64,000 bases of DNA from NCBI GenBank assembly GCA_905233625.1, contig CAJOFJ010000001.1, positions 62,001-126,000 of the forward strand, read 5' to 3'. Source of the stretch: an uncultured Bacteroidales bacterium. Lineage in GTDB: Bacteria > Bacteroidota > Bacteroidia > Bacteroidales > WCHB1-69. Each line of letters opens with the position of its first letter. Positions within the stretch are counted from its first letter, which is position 1. The position numbers and the translations under genes are program-made. Under the pieces are notes generated by a model. That model searched no databases. It had not been told where the DNA came from and saw only the letters and a program-made list of their open reading frames with translations. Below, piece after piece: positions 44,199-53,650 of the stretch.

Positions 44199-46043
44199 AT
44201 GTGTGGAATTGTAGGATATATTGGAAAAAGAGAAGCCTATCCAGTATTGATGAAGGGGCTTCACCGGCTGGAGTACCGAGGGTATGACAGTGCCGGCGTA
44301 GCACTGATTAATCCGGAAGGACAGCTCAATGTATACAAAGCCAAAGGAAAGGTGGCTGAGTTGGAAGCATTTGTGTCGGATAAAGATATCAGTGGCAACA
44401 TAGGCATTGCCCATACCCGCTGGGCCACCCACGGCGAACCCAACCAAGTGAACGCTCACCCACATTATTCTGAATCCGAACAATTGGCCATCATCCATAA
44501 CGGCATTATCGAGAACTACGCTGTGCTGAAAGAAGGACTTATGCAGCATGGCTACACCTTCCGTTCCACCACCGACACCGAGGTGCTGATTCAATTGATT
44601 GAATACAACAAGCACACCTCACAAGTGGACCTTCGCACAGCTGTTCAATTAGCTCTCAATCAAGTTGTTGGAGCATATGCCATTGCCGTTTTGGACAAGC
44701 ATAATCCCGACCAGATTGTAGCTGCCCGCAAAGGCAGTCCCCTTGTGGTAGGCCTAGGAGAAAACGAGTTTTTCTTAGCCTCCGACGCCACACCCATTGT
44801 GGAATATACCAACAAAGTCATTTATATCGGTGATGAGGAAATTGTGGTACTGGAGCGCGGCAAAGAACCCTCCATCACCACCATCACCAATGTAAAGAAA
44901 ACACCTGAAATACAAAAGCTTGAACTGACGCTGAACCAGTTGGAGAAAGGTGGTTATCCTCACTTCATGCTGAAGGAGATTTTTGAGCAACCACAGACCC
45001 TGCGCACCTCTATGCGCGGACGTGTCAACGTGGAAGCCAACAACATCGCCCTATCGGGTTTTATCGACAACCGCGATCGTTTTCTGAATGCCAAGCGTAT
45101 TATCATCACCGCCTGCGGCACCTCGTGGCATGCCGGACTGATAGCCATGTATGCCATTGAGGAATTCGCCCGCATCCCTGTGGAGGTGGAATACAGCAGC
45201 GAGTTCAGGTACCGGAAGCCCGTCATCCACAAAGACGACGTGGTTATCGCTATTTCACAATCGGGTGAGACCGCCGACACCCTGGCTGCCATCCAGTTGG
45301 CCAAGCAGAATGGAGCTTTCATTTTCTCCATTTGTAACGTTGTAGGTGCTTCTATTCCAAGACTTTCCGACAGCGGCTGTTATACGCATGTCGGTCCGGA
45401 AATCGGTGTTGCCTCCACCAAAGCCTTTACCGCACAAGTTACCGCCCTCACTATGCTTGCCCTCTGCATTGGCCGCGAAAAAGGCACAGTTGACGAGGAA
45501 AAATATCTGAAAGTTCTTAAAGAATTAGGCAATATTCCTAAAAAAATAACGGAGATACTCCATCAAGACGCCCGCATTGCCGATTTTGCCAAGACCTTCA
45601 CCTACGCCCAAAATTTCATCTATTTAGGACGTGGTTACAACTATCCAGTTGCCTTGGAAGGTGCTCTCAAACTCAAGGAAATCAGTTACATACATGCGGA
45701 AGGCTATCCTGCTGCAGAGATGAAGCATGGTCCCATTGCCCTGATTTCACAAGAAATGCCGGTAGTGGTGATCGCTCCTAACTGCGGCACCTACGAGAAG
45801 ATTGTCAGCAATATCCAGGAAATCAAGGCGAGACAAGGCAAAATCATCTCTGTGGTGACCGAAGGGGACAACATTGTGTCTCAGATGTCGGACTTCTGCA
45901 TTACCGTGCCCGCTACGGAAGAATGCCTCACTCCGATATTAACGGTGATACCCTTGCAGCTGTTGGCCTATCACATTGCCGTGGTCAAAGACCGTGATGT
46001 CGATCAGCCGAGGAATCTGGCAAAGTCGGTGACGGTGGAATAG
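44199..46043 (+). CDS. glmS: Glutamine--fructose-6-phosphate aminotransferase (isomerizing)
   Basis: 614 residues. After the initiator Met the catalytic Cys of the glutaminase domain follows (MCGIVGYIGKR), with HTRWATHGEPN and HNGIIENY. Two SIS domains bind the sugar phosphate (TACGTSWHAG, SQSGETADTLAA), and the C-terminus ends RNLAKSVTVE. It makes glucosamine-6-phosphate, the first step to peptidoglycan and lipid A amino sugars. The stop lies in heptamer array L. Confidence 0.97.
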   Translation: MCGIVGYIGKREAYPVLMKGLHRLEYRGYDSAGVALINPEGQLNVYKAKGKVAELEAFVSDKDISGNIGIAHTRWATHGEPNQVNAHPHYSESEQLAIIHNGIIENYAVLKEGLMQHGYTFRSTTDTEVLIQLIEYNKHTSQVDLRTAVQLALNQVVGAYAIAVLDKHNPDQIVAARKGSPLVVGLGENEFFLASDATPIVEYTNKVIYIGDEEIVVLERGKEPSITTITNVKKTPEIQKLELTLNQLEKGGYPHFMLKEIFEQPQTLRTSMRGRVNVEANNIALSGFIDNRDRFLNAKRIIITACGTSWHAGLIAMYAIEEFARIPVEVEYSSEFRYRKPVIHKDDVVIAISQSGETADTLAAIQLAKQNGAFIFSICNVVGASIPRLSDSGCYTHVGPEIGVASTKAFTAQVTALTMLALCIGREKGTVDEEKYLKVLKELGNIPKKITEILHQDARIADFAKTFTYAQNFIYLGRGYNYPVALEGALKLKEISYIHAEGYPAAEMKHGPIALISQEMPVVVIAPNCGTYEKIVSNIQEIKARQGKIISVVTEGDNIVSQMSDFCITVPATEECLTPILTVIPLQLLAYHIAVVKDRDVDQPRNLAKSVTVE

Positions 46044-46149
46044 GTAACAGTTAAGAATTAAGAATTAAGAATTAAGATTTAAGATTTAAGATTTAAGAAT
46101 TAAGAACTAAGAACTAAGAATTAATGATTAACAATTAGAAATTGATAGC
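46038..46149. repeat. Heptamer array L, 16 units, after glmS
   Basis: GAATAGG (with the TAG stop of glmS), TAACAGT, TAAGAAT three times, TAAGATT three times, TAAGAAT, TAAGAAC twice, then TAATGAT-type units, all in one phase. Confidence 0.93.
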
Positions 46150-46175
46150 GGGTGGTGATATACAGTTAATTATAA

Positions 46176-46192
46176 TTGCGGTGGAACCGCAA
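46176..46192 (+). promoter_or_regulatory. Short hairpin in the ddh leader
   Basis: TTGCGGT and ACCGCAA form a 7-bp stem with a GGA loop, 39 bases before the ddh ATG; no T run follows. Function unknown. Confidence 0.35.
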
Positions 46193-46230
46193 CCCCCACA
46201 TAACAAAACAACAAATAACAGCAAAAGAAT

Positions 46231-47091
46231 ATGAAGACAAAAATCGCGATTATTGGATACGGAAATATTGGACGGGCAGTGGAAGAAGCTGTCAGCGTAG
46301 CCGAAGACATGGAACTGGCAGGCATATATCATCATAACGATGATTTAAGCAGCATTCAGGCAGATGTTGCCCTATTGTGCACTCCAACCCGGGAAGTGCC
46401 CACTTTTGCTAAGAAAATGTTACAACAGGGCATTTCCACCATTGATTCCTTTGACATCCACGGGCAGATATATGACTTGCGGCAACAGTTGACCCCGCTT
46501 GCCCAAACCAACAAGGCCGTAAGCATCATCGCTGCCGGATGGGATCCTGGTTCCGACTCTGTGGTGCGCACCCTGTTGCAAGCCATTGCTCCGGGAGGTG
46601 TCACATACACCAATTTCGGTCCCGGCCGTTCTATGGGACATACGGTGGCTGCCAAAGCCATTGCCGGTGTGAAAAACGCCTTGTCTATGACGATTCCGCT
46701 CGGCACAGGAATCCATCGCCGTATGGTATATGTAGAACTGGAGGAAGGTGCAGATTTCAAGACAGTTGAAAAGAATCTGCTTCAGGATGACTATTTTGCT
46801 CATGATGAGACCCACGTCATTCCGGTACCTTCGGTGGACAGTTTGAACAATGTGGCCCATGGTGTCAACCTCGTCCGTTCTGGTGTCAGCGGTACCACCC
46901 ACAACCAACGATTCGAGTTCAACATGGCCATCAACAATCCCGCCTTGACAGGACAGGTGATGGTGGCCTGTGCCCGCGCCGCCTGCCGCATGAAAGGAAG
47001 ACAACAATATGGGGCATTCACCCTTATCGAGGTCACGCCCATCGACCTTTTGTCTGGCGATACAGAACACAACATCAGGGCTCTGGTATAA
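46231..47091 (+). CDS. ddh: meso-Diaminopimelate D-dehydrogenase
   Basis: 286 residues, a little short of the usual 300-326. N-terminal AIIGYGNIGRAVEEAV, LCTPTREVP, GWDPGSDSVVRTL and NFGPGRSMGHTVAAKAI are diagnostic, the last two forming the substrate pocket. It makes meso-diaminopimelate in one NADPH-dependent step from tetrahydrodipicolinate, for lysine and peptidoglycan. Note that it is not next to other lysine genes. Confidence 0.93.
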   Translation: MKTKIAIIGYGNIGRAVEEAVSVAEDMELAGIYHHNDDLSSIQADVALLCTPTREVPTFAKKMLQQGISTIDSFDIHGQIYDLRQQLTPLAQTNKAVSIIAAGWDPGSDSVVRTLLQAIAPGGVTYTNFGPGRSMGHTVAAKAIAGVKNALSMTIPLGTGIHRRMVYVELEEGADFKTVEKNLLQDDYFAHDETHVIPVPSVDSLNNVAHGVNLVRSGVSGTTHNQRFEFNMAINNPALTGQVMVACARAACRMKGRQQYGAFTLIEVTPIDLLSGDTEHNIRALV

Positions 47092-47112
47092 AATATATTC
47101 TGAAAAAAATCG

Positions 47113-47120
47113 TATTTTTG
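47113..47120 (+). promoter_or_regulatory. -7 promoter box directly before the DUF4296 start
   Basis: TATTTTTG followed by CAG, only 5 bases before the ATG at 47126, so the transcript would be leaderless or nearly so. Confidence 0.6.
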
Positions 47121-47125
47121 CAGAC

Positions 47126-47506
47126 ATGAAAAAAACGATTCTCGGACTTTTAGTATGCTTACTTTTCTTGGCAACAAGCTGCAATAGTGTAAACAAGCAA
47201 GAGGTTCCAGATGGTGTCATACCATACGATGAAATGATTGACATCATGGTGGATGTATGGATTATGGAGAGTGCCATTCACATTATGGTAACAGATTATG
47301 ACCTATTGGAGCCAGCCTCTGTTACGCTATATGCCCAATTTTTCGAAAAGCATGGTATCACCAAAGAACAATTTGTCCAATCCGCAGAATATTACATGCA
47401 ACCGGACCAAAATTCCGAGGCATTTATACAAGAATGTATACACCGCTTAGAAAAAAGAAAGGAAGAATTTACCGGGGATACAATTCCAGCTTCGCAGCCT
47501 CAGTAA
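47126..47506 (+). CDS. DUF4296-type lipoprotein
   Basis: 126 residues from the ATG at 47126. Lipobox ATSC with Cys19 lipidated, then a helical domain with [22 protein letters not shown]-like content, matching the small Bacteroidota family DUF4296 (function unknown). The promoter box touches the start codon. The last 38 bases overlap the end of the cca gene on the other strand. Confidence 0.8.
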   Translation: MKKTILGLLVCLLFLATSCNSVNKQEVPDGVIPYDEMIDIMVDVWIMESAIHIMVTDYDLLEPASVTLYAQFFEKHGITKEQFVQSAEYYMQPDQNSEAFIQECIHRLEKRKEEFTGDTIPASQPQ

Positions 47507-48872
47507 GCATCAGCTGATAAGCTTCCTCATGATTATTGCCAATCACACCATCGAGGATAGCCTCTCGAATGGCAGTTTTGATAATTCCCACTTCCCGTGA
47601 CGGGCCAATGCCGAAGGTCTCCATGATTTCCAGTCCATCCACTGGTGGCTGCCAGTTGCGAAGGCGGTCTTTTTCCTCAATATCCTCCAATTTCTTGCGC
47701 ACCTTGGCAAAATTGGACATAAAGCGTTTCACCTTCTCAGGATTTTTGGAAGTGACATCCGCTTCACAAAGAAGCATCAGATCATCAATATCATCGCCCG
47801 CGTCAAAAAGAAGGCGTCGGACAGCCGAATCGGTGATGATATCCTCCACCAGGGCAATGGGGCGCAAGTGCAGCAGCACCAACTTCTGCACATACTTCAT
47901 CTTCTCGTTAGTGGGCATTTTCAGGCGGTTAAAAATCTTGCCCACCATCTTTGAACCGACAAACTCATGCGAATGGAAGGTCCATCCCACTTTCTCGTCA
48001 TAGCGCTTGGTCACAGGCTTGGCGATATCGTGCAGCATAGCAGCCCATATCAACCATAGATTGTTACTCACGCGCGCGATTTTGTCCACCACCTCCAATG
48101 TATGCAAATAATTATCCTTATGACCACGACCATTGACGATCTCCACGCCCTGAAGATTCAACAATTCGGGCAGAAAAAACTGCAACAAGCCAGCATCTTT
48201 CAGCAGGTTTATTCCCCTTGAAGGCTGCGGAGAGAGCATAATCTTATTGAACTCATCAATAATCCGCTCCTTGGAGATAATCTCCAAACGGGCAGCATTA
48301 CGCTGAATAGCCTCGAAAGTTTCCGGAACGATAGCAAAGCCCAATTGTGAGGCGAAACGTACCGCACGCATCATCCGCAAAGGATCATCAGAGAAAGTCA
48401 CATCGGGATCCAAAGGGGTACGGATTAACTTGGCTGCCATGTCTTTCAGTCCTCCGAAGCAGTCGATAATTTCGCCTTTATCGGGTCCATTAAGCGGAAT
48501 AGCCAAAGCGTTAACAGTAAAATCACGGCGATTGAGATCATCTTGCAGAGTGCCATCTTCCACGATAGGCTTGCGAGAGTTGGCGCGGTACGATTCACGT
48601 CGTGCTCCCACGAACTCAACCTCGGTGTCGGCATAGCGAAAACGGGCAGTGCCGAAATTCTTGAAAACGCTCACCTCAATATGCGGCGAAATCGCCTTGG
48701 CCACAGCATTGGCAAAGGCGATTCCGCTTCCCACGACAACGATGTCGATATCTTTTGACTTCCTGCCCATCACCAAATCACGAACAACTCCGCCCACCGC
48801 ATACGCGTTAACACCGAGTTCGTCCGCCACATGGGATGCTATTTCATAAACAGGATGAGTCAGTTGTTTCAT
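47469..48872 (-). CDS. tRNA nucleotidyltransferase / poly(A) polymerase family protein with HD domain
   Basis: 467 residues. Nucleotidyltransferase head with [14 protein letters not shown] and the DIDIVV metal-binding aspartates, [10 protein letters not shown], the RNA-binding neck, and an HD domain ([19 protein letters not shown]). It probably adds or repairs the CCA end of tRNA in the cytoplasm; class II enzymes of this shape are hard to separate from poly(A) polymerases by eye. Its 3' end overlaps the DUF4296 gene by 38 bases in antisense. Confidence 0.92.
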   Translation of the reverse strand: MKQLTHPVYEIASHVADELGVNAYAVGGVVRDLVMGRKSKDIDIVVVGSGIAFANAVAKAISPHIEVSVFKNFGTARFRYADTEVEFVGARRESYRANSRKPIVEDGTLQDDLNRRDFTVNALAIPLNGPDKGEIIDCFGGLKDMAAKLIRTPLDPDVTFSDDPLRMMRAVRFASQLGFAIVPETFEAIQRNAARLEIISKERIIDEFNKIMLSPQPSRGINLLKDAGLLQFFLPELLNLQGVEIVNGRGHKDNYLHTLEVVDKIARVSNNLWLIWAAMLHDIAKPVTKRYDEKVGWTFHSHEFVGSKMVGKIFNRLKMPTNEKMKYVQKLVLLHLRPIALVEDIITDSAVRRLLFDAGDDIDDLMLLCEADVTSKNPEKVKRFMSNFAKVRKKLEDIEEKDRLRNWQPPVDGLEIMETFGIGPSREVGIIKTAIREAILDGVIGNNHEEAYQLMLTEAAKLELYPR

Positions 48873-48875
48873 ATA

Positions 48876-49850
48876 TTATTTTGCCACGGCAAAACGGCCA
48901 CTCGACAGAATGGTGTTGCCCTCAATGATACGGTACAAATAAGTACCCTCAGCCAATGCAGAAGCATTGTATTCTGCGTGACTGTCATTCACATTCATCT
49001 CAGCCACCTGTGCTCCGTTGATATTATATATCACCAAACGGGCTTTCACTTCCTTATTGAAATCGAAATGAACCATATCGGCGGAAGGATTGGGATAAAC
49101 CGTGGTTTTCACAACCGGAACCAAGGGCTCCACCAATTCCATCGGACCGTTGTCATAACGGAAAGCCAAGTCATCCAGATAGAGACTTGAACCAGCCTGA
49201 CCACGACAAGATTCCAAATCAGAGAAATCATAATCGGCACTGGCAGCGAAAACCATGCTCATTTCATGTATCGCAAGAGGATAATTGTCCAGTCCTGTGG
49301 GAATATCAAAAGCTGTCCACTGCGGAGTCTCATGAATAATGAATTTTGGGCAAGAGGAAGCAAGCGCATTCGAATGATAGAACTTAAGCTCTATGGCAGC
49401 CGAGTCTCCATTGACAGGTTCATATCTGTAATAGCCTGTCAATCTCCATGGTTTAAAGGAGAATGCTTCTTTCAGATTGATTACATGCAAATCCAAGAAA
49501 TCAGACACATAGTCTTCACCGACAGGTTCATTCAATGTTGCCAATGCTCCGGGAACAAAAATGGTGTTGGTGCCAAACCAGGTGGAGGTCAGACGCATGG
49601 CATAATTACCGCCATGTACATTGCTTGTCTCACGGAAAGCAGTCAGAGCAGTGGTCATTTCATCTCCATTCATTTCATACAAACCATTCAAGGTCATCAA
49701 AATACTGGTTTGATAATCCCAATAACCACCCTGAGAGTCAAAATAAGTCCAATTTTCGAATCCTCCATCAGGAAATTCAAATTGTTGCTGTGCAAAAGCA
49801 CCTGCTGTCATAACGACAGTCATCAATAAAGAGAGTAAAGTTTTTTTCAT
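48876..49850 (-). CDS. T9SS type A sorting-domain protein
   Basis: 324 residues. Signal peptide about 1-20 (ends GAFAQQQ), a beta-rich domain with FPDGGFENWTYFDSQGGYW, a PCMD-like/jelly-roll pattern, and a C-terminal sorting domain (VYPNPSADMVHFDF, EGTYLYRIIEG). It should pass the outer membrane through the T9SS; its role is unknown, carbohydrate binding being a guess from the fold pattern. It lies 3 bases upstream of the cca gene on the same strand. Confidence 0.85.
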   Translation of the reverse strand: MKKTLLSLLMTVVMTAGAFAQQQFEFPDGGFENWTYFDSQGGYWDYQTSILMTLNGLYEMNGDEMTTALTAFRETSNVHGGNYAMRLTSTWFGTNTIFVPGALATLNEPVGEDYVSDFLDLHVINLKEAFSFKPWRLTGYYRYEPVNGDSAAIELKFYHSNALASSCPKFIIHETPQWTAFDIPTGLDNYPLAIHEMSMVFAASADYDFSDLESCRGQAGSSLYLDDLAFRYDNGPMELVEPLVPVVKTTVYPNPSADMVHFDFNKEVKARLVIYNINGAQVAEMNVNDSHAEYNASALAEGTYLYRIIEGNTILSSGRFAVAK

Positions 49851-49892
49851 GTTATTATTGTTTTTCTGTTGATTTTGCGAAAAAGGGTGGTA

Positions 49893-50039
49893 GGTTAATG
49901 TTTAATGTTTAGAGTTTTTTGGGCTGTGGGCTGTGAGCCATGAGCTGTGGGTTTAGAGTTTAGAGTTTAAGGTTTAGTGTTTATGAATTTTGAATTCTGA
50001 ATTTTCAGTTTTCAGTTTTCAACTTTCAACTTCCTCAGT
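49893..50039. repeat. Heptamer array M, 21 units, at the TonB receptor stop
   Basis: Read on the minus strand from the receptor stop: AGTTGAA twice, AACTGAA twice, AATTCA(G/A/T), AAAC-type units, then an unusual GC-richer stretch of CAGCCCA/CAGCTCA units, then AAAC units again. All in 7-base phase. Confidence 0.92.
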
Positions 50040-52509
50040 GCAAATCATACACCAACTGGAAAGTGATGGTTCTGGTTGGTTCCATATACATCGGACGCAA
50101 GTAATAAGTTTCATTCAATACATTCTTCACGATGAGAGACAAGGTAAAATCCTTCACAAAGAAACTTAAACGTGCGTCAAGCACAAAACTACCATTTTTA
50201 TGTTTTTGGAAATAGTCATAATATCCATAGAAGGGCAAATCAAGATTTTTCAACGTTGCATTTCTTCGCTCTGAATTCTCGGGATTTGCAGCATCATAAT
50301 TGAAGAAGAAATCATCCACATTCTTCATGGCACTGAAGTAATTGGCACTGACACCGATAGCAAAGGTCTTGAAAAAAGAGAACTCCACATCCAATTTAAC
50401 CATGTGCTCTATTCTGTATTTCAACACATTACGAGTAGTGTCAGAAGCTGTTGTAGTAAAAGTATACTCTTTATTCGTGGTTGGGTGCACAAAATAGACA
50501 TAATTGCGGTCTTTCGTTACAGGGTGACTGTAGGTATAGCTCAATGACAAATTGTAAGCCACATTCTTGCCAATCTTACCCTCGCCCATAAATGTAAAAT
50601 CGATGCCACTGATACGTGCGGGACCGGTATTCAGGTACATAAAGCCCATTTGTTCCATAATACCAGTTCCATTACCCCATTGTCCAACGCAAAACTCGAT
50701 AAAATTCTTGAATTCCTGATTATAGCCCGCAATATCCACCATACCACGGAAACTGTCTGCCATAAAGGGTTGCATGATACCCAGCTCTGCATTCCAACTG
50801 TTTTCGGACTGTAGCTTGGGATTGGGGAAGAAACCATATTTACCCACCGCAATGGCAATGTAACGCTCACCGATGCTAGGATAACGATATCCCTGACCGA
50901 TAGAAGCGCGGAAAGAAGTCTTGGATTTATTCAACTGATAATTGATACCCGCACGGAAAACCGGTTTGTGTTCAAATCCGTTTTGAATATCGATACCATC
51001 TTTACTCCACAACTTGTAAATTTCCCAACGAGCTCCGAATTGCAAGGTCAAATTTTTGTTTTTCAGCAACTTCTCTTCTATTTGCGCATACAAGGAAATA
51101 TTATCGGAATTCACTCGGAGAGGCGTATCTGAACCCTTGATGCCGTTAAACACAGCACCATACGAGGTGGTGTACATGTTCATTATACCCGCCACGATAT
51201 TCATACCGATTTTCTTGATGGTTTTATTGACCTGATATTCGTCATATACCATTACCGAACGTGCACTCTGCGCACCTGAGAGCTCTGCATTGTCACTATA
51301 GATGATTCTGTTCTTTAGACTATGCACAAAACCTCTGGGTCCCACATAACGAAGGACAGGGTCAATATAAAAAGTAAAGTCCTTGAAATAGGATAAAGAA
51401 CCTTTATAAGATCTGTATTTATTTTCAAAACCATCATTCCAAAAGAAAGACTGGGCATTTTGGGTATACATGAAATTACCGTTCACACTAAGGGTAAGGC
51501 CTTTCACCTTCTCAAAACGATAACGGGTAGCGAAATTCAAACGTCCACGGATTTCATATTTTCCCTTGGTTTTACCATTCTTGTTTCTGGTCTCAACAAT
51601 TTTCTCCTCCGGTCCGATATATCCCTCATCGTTGAAAAACTCACCGCCGATCACAAAGTCAAAATTTTTCTTGATGATACGGGAATGCAGAAAACTCAGA
51701 CCATAACGAACCGGATTCCTGCCATTCCAACTGGTTTCCCTCTCATCTTTCGGTTTGGAATAAATGCCAGCGAAAGCCGTCACTTTTGTTTTGGGTTTAG
51801 AACGCGGATAGGCGGTTAACACATTGATAGCGCCCGTCAAAGCGGAAGAACCGAACACAACGGAAGCGGCACCTTTCATAATATCCACCTGCTCCACACC
51901 CTCCATCGGAATAAAGTTCCACATAGGACGGCCTGCGTCGGGACGCAACAAAGGCATATCATCCAGCATGATCATCACGCGGCTACCCATACCTGAGCTA
52001 AAACCGCTACCACCACGAATCTGAGGTTCGTTGTCCACCACAGCTATACCTCCTGCTGTATTAACCAAAGCATCAGCGGAAGTAACATTCTTAGTCACAG
52101 ACTTTTTGGGATCAATCACCACAATGGAACTCGTTGACTTTTCGGGTTCTTTCTCATATTTGGTAGTCACCACCTGGGCTTCATCCAGCACAGTTGCTTC
52201 CGAATAAAGCTTAACATCTAAGGTTACATTGCGTTTTTTAGGATAGAACGAGACCGCGCGGGTTTCCTTGGCATAGCCCATGGTTTCAAAAGTTAAAAGA
52301 CAATTGTCCTTGCTTAACTTGATGCTGTATTTACCCTCCGCATCGGTCATCAACGGTTCTGTCAAGCAGTTGCAGGTGATTTTCACGTATGGTATGGGGA
52401 AACCTTCTGCTTGGTCCTTCACAACACCCGACACTACATTCTGTGCAGAAGTCCAAGAGGTAATAGTTAATATGAATATCAGAATTATAAATGGTCTAAG
52501 TTTTATCAT
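50035..52509 (-). CDS. TonB-dependent outer-membrane receptor with N-terminal carboxypeptidase-regulatory-like domain
   Basis: 824 residues from the ATG at 52509; a longer frame to 52593 overlaps the promoter. Signal peptide about 1-25, a CarboxypepD_reg-like beta domain (VVSGVVKDQAEGFPIPYVKI), the plug domain with PQIRGGSGFSSGMGSRVMIMLDD and GSSALTGAINVL, then a 22-strand barrel ending in ITFQLVYDLH (terminal His is unusual; most end in Phe). It would import a large substrate using the proton motive force; no SusD-like partner is encoded next to it. Confidence 0.92.
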   Translation of the reverse strand: MIKLRPFIILIFILTITSWTSAQNVVSGVVKDQAEGFPIPYVKITCNCLTEPLMTDAEGKYSIKLSKDNCLLTFETMGYAKETRAVSFYPKKRNVTLDVKLYSEATVLDEAQVVTTKYEKEPEKSTSSIVVIDPKKSVTKNVTSADALVNTAGGIAVVDNEPQIRGGSGFSSGMGSRVMIMLDDMPLLRPDAGRPMWNFIPMEGVEQVDIMKGAASVVFGSSALTGAINVLTAYPRSKPKTKVTAFAGIYSKPKDERETSWNGRNPVRYGLSFLHSRIIKKNFDFVIGGEFFNDEGYIGPEEKIVETRNKNGKTKGKYEIRGRLNFATRYRFEKVKGLTLSVNGNFMYTQNAQSFFWNDGFENKYRSYKGSLSYFKDFTFYIDPVLRYVGPRGFVHSLKNRIIYSDNAELSGAQSARSVMVYDEYQVNKTIKKIGMNIVAGIMNMYTTSYGAVFNGIKGSDTPLRVNSDNISLYAQIEEKLLKNKNLTLQFGARWEIYKLWSKDGIDIQNGFEHKPVFRAGINYQLNKSKTSFRASIGQGYRYPSIGERYIAIAVGKYGFFPNPKLQSENSWNAELGIMQPFMADSFRGMVDIAGYNQEFKNFIEFCVGQWGNGTGIMEQMGFMYLNTGPARISGIDFTFMGEGKIGKNVAYNLSLSYTYSHPVTKDRNYVYFVHPTTNKEYTFTTTASDTTRNVLKYRIEHMVKLDVEFSFFKTFAIGVSANYFSAMKNVDDFFFNYDAANPENSERRNATLKNLDLPFYGYYDYFQKHKNGSFVLDARLSFFVKDFTLSLIVKNVLNETYYLRPMYMEPTRTITFQLVYDLH

Positions 52510-52537
52510 ATATATGTATTTAGAACAAAAAAGTTTG

Positions 52538-52569
52538 CAAAAATACAAATAAAAACGATACCTCAACAA
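52538..52569 (-). promoter_or_regulatory. Complete promoter of the TonB receptor gene
   Basis: On the minus strand TTTG (52569-52566), 20 bases, then TATTTTTG (52545-52538) followed by CA. It is the best -33/-7 pair in the window. Confidence 0.75.
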
Positions 52570-52637
52570 AAAAATCGTTGATTCGAAACACAAATACCTA
52601 AAAACGAATACTTTAAAAAAGTTAATAGCTGTTAAAG

Positions 52638-53639
52638 CTAGTGCAGGATTTTGTAAATCATTTCCATCAGCAACTCCTCATCCGGGGCATCACTATCCAC
52701 ACCTTTGGATTTCAGGTCATACTCTCGCAAGACGGACATGATCTTACGTACTTGGGCCAAAGAATAGCGACTGGCGTATTTCCTGTTGATATCCATCACA
52801 AAGGGATTAATTTTCCCATAAACTTTTTCCAAATTCTGCTGCGACTGATCCGGCAAAAGCATATAAGCCAGCATTTTGGCATAGAAAGAATACAAAACCG
52901 CAATGGTTTTCACATTGGGATTATCCTTCATGTTGTGGGCAAAGTTGATACAAATCTTGAAAGCCTTGTCCGCATTACGCTCTCCCAAAGCGTTTTGTAA
53001 TTCAAAAATATTGTATTCCTTGCTGATGCCGATATTTTTCTCGATGATTTCAGCTGTGATTTCCGCACCTTCCGGCAGAATGATTTTCAATTTCTTGAAC
53101 TCATTGTCAATACGGGAAAGGTCGTTGCCGATGTGTTCGGTGATGATATTGGCTGCCTGTTGGTTAAGTTTGAAATGATGTTCAGCAGCCTGTTTCTGCA
53201 CCCAAGCCGGCAGTTGGTAATCTTTGACGGGCTCGGAGGTAAAAATCACTGTTGACTTATCGCAATTTTTGTACTGGGCTGCCTTTAATTTTCCATATTT
53301 ATAGCAGACTACCAAGATTGTAGAAGGCTGTGGATGAGCAAAATAGGGAGTCAAGAGGTCGAACTTTGACAAATCCTTGGCTTCCTTGAGGATGACCACA
53401 CGATGATCGGCTCCAAAGGCGAACTGCTTGGCATTGGCCACCACCTCGTCGGGATGGGTATCGCGGCCATAGAGCACCACCTGGTTAAAGTCACGATCCG
53501 CTTCCGGGAGCGCATTATTCTCAATATATTCTGAAATGCAATCAATATAAAAAGGCTCCTCGCCCATCAGCAGATACACTGGTGCGTACTTACCGCTTTT
53601 CAGCTGGTTCATCACCTCTTCAAACTTAGCAGCAGCCAT
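52638..53639 (-). CDS. holA: DNA polymerase III subunit delta
   Basis: 333 residues. An AAA+-like clamp loader fold: PVYLLMGEEPFYIDCISEYI at the N-terminus, the central segment around NDLSRIDNEFKKL and the C-terminal helical collar. It opens the sliding clamp. Eleven bases after amn on the same strand. Confidence 0.92.
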   Translation of the reverse strand: MAAAKFEEVMNQLKSGKYAPVYLLMGEEPFYIDCISEYIENNALPEADRDFNQVVLYGRDTHPDEVVANAKQFAFGADHRVVILKEAKDLSKFDLLTPYFAHPQPSTILVVCYKYGKLKAAQYKNCDKSTVIFTSEPVKDYQLPAWVQKQAAEHHFKLNQQAANIITEHIGNDLSRIDNEFKKLKIILPEGAEITAEIIEKNIGISKEYNIFELQNALGERNADKAFKICINFAHNMKDNPNVKTIAVLYSFYAKMLAYMLLPDQSQQNLEKVYGKINPFVMDINRKYASRYSLAQVRKIMSVLREYDLKSKGVDSDAPDEELLMEMIYKILH

Positions 53640-53650
53640 AGGAATGATTT

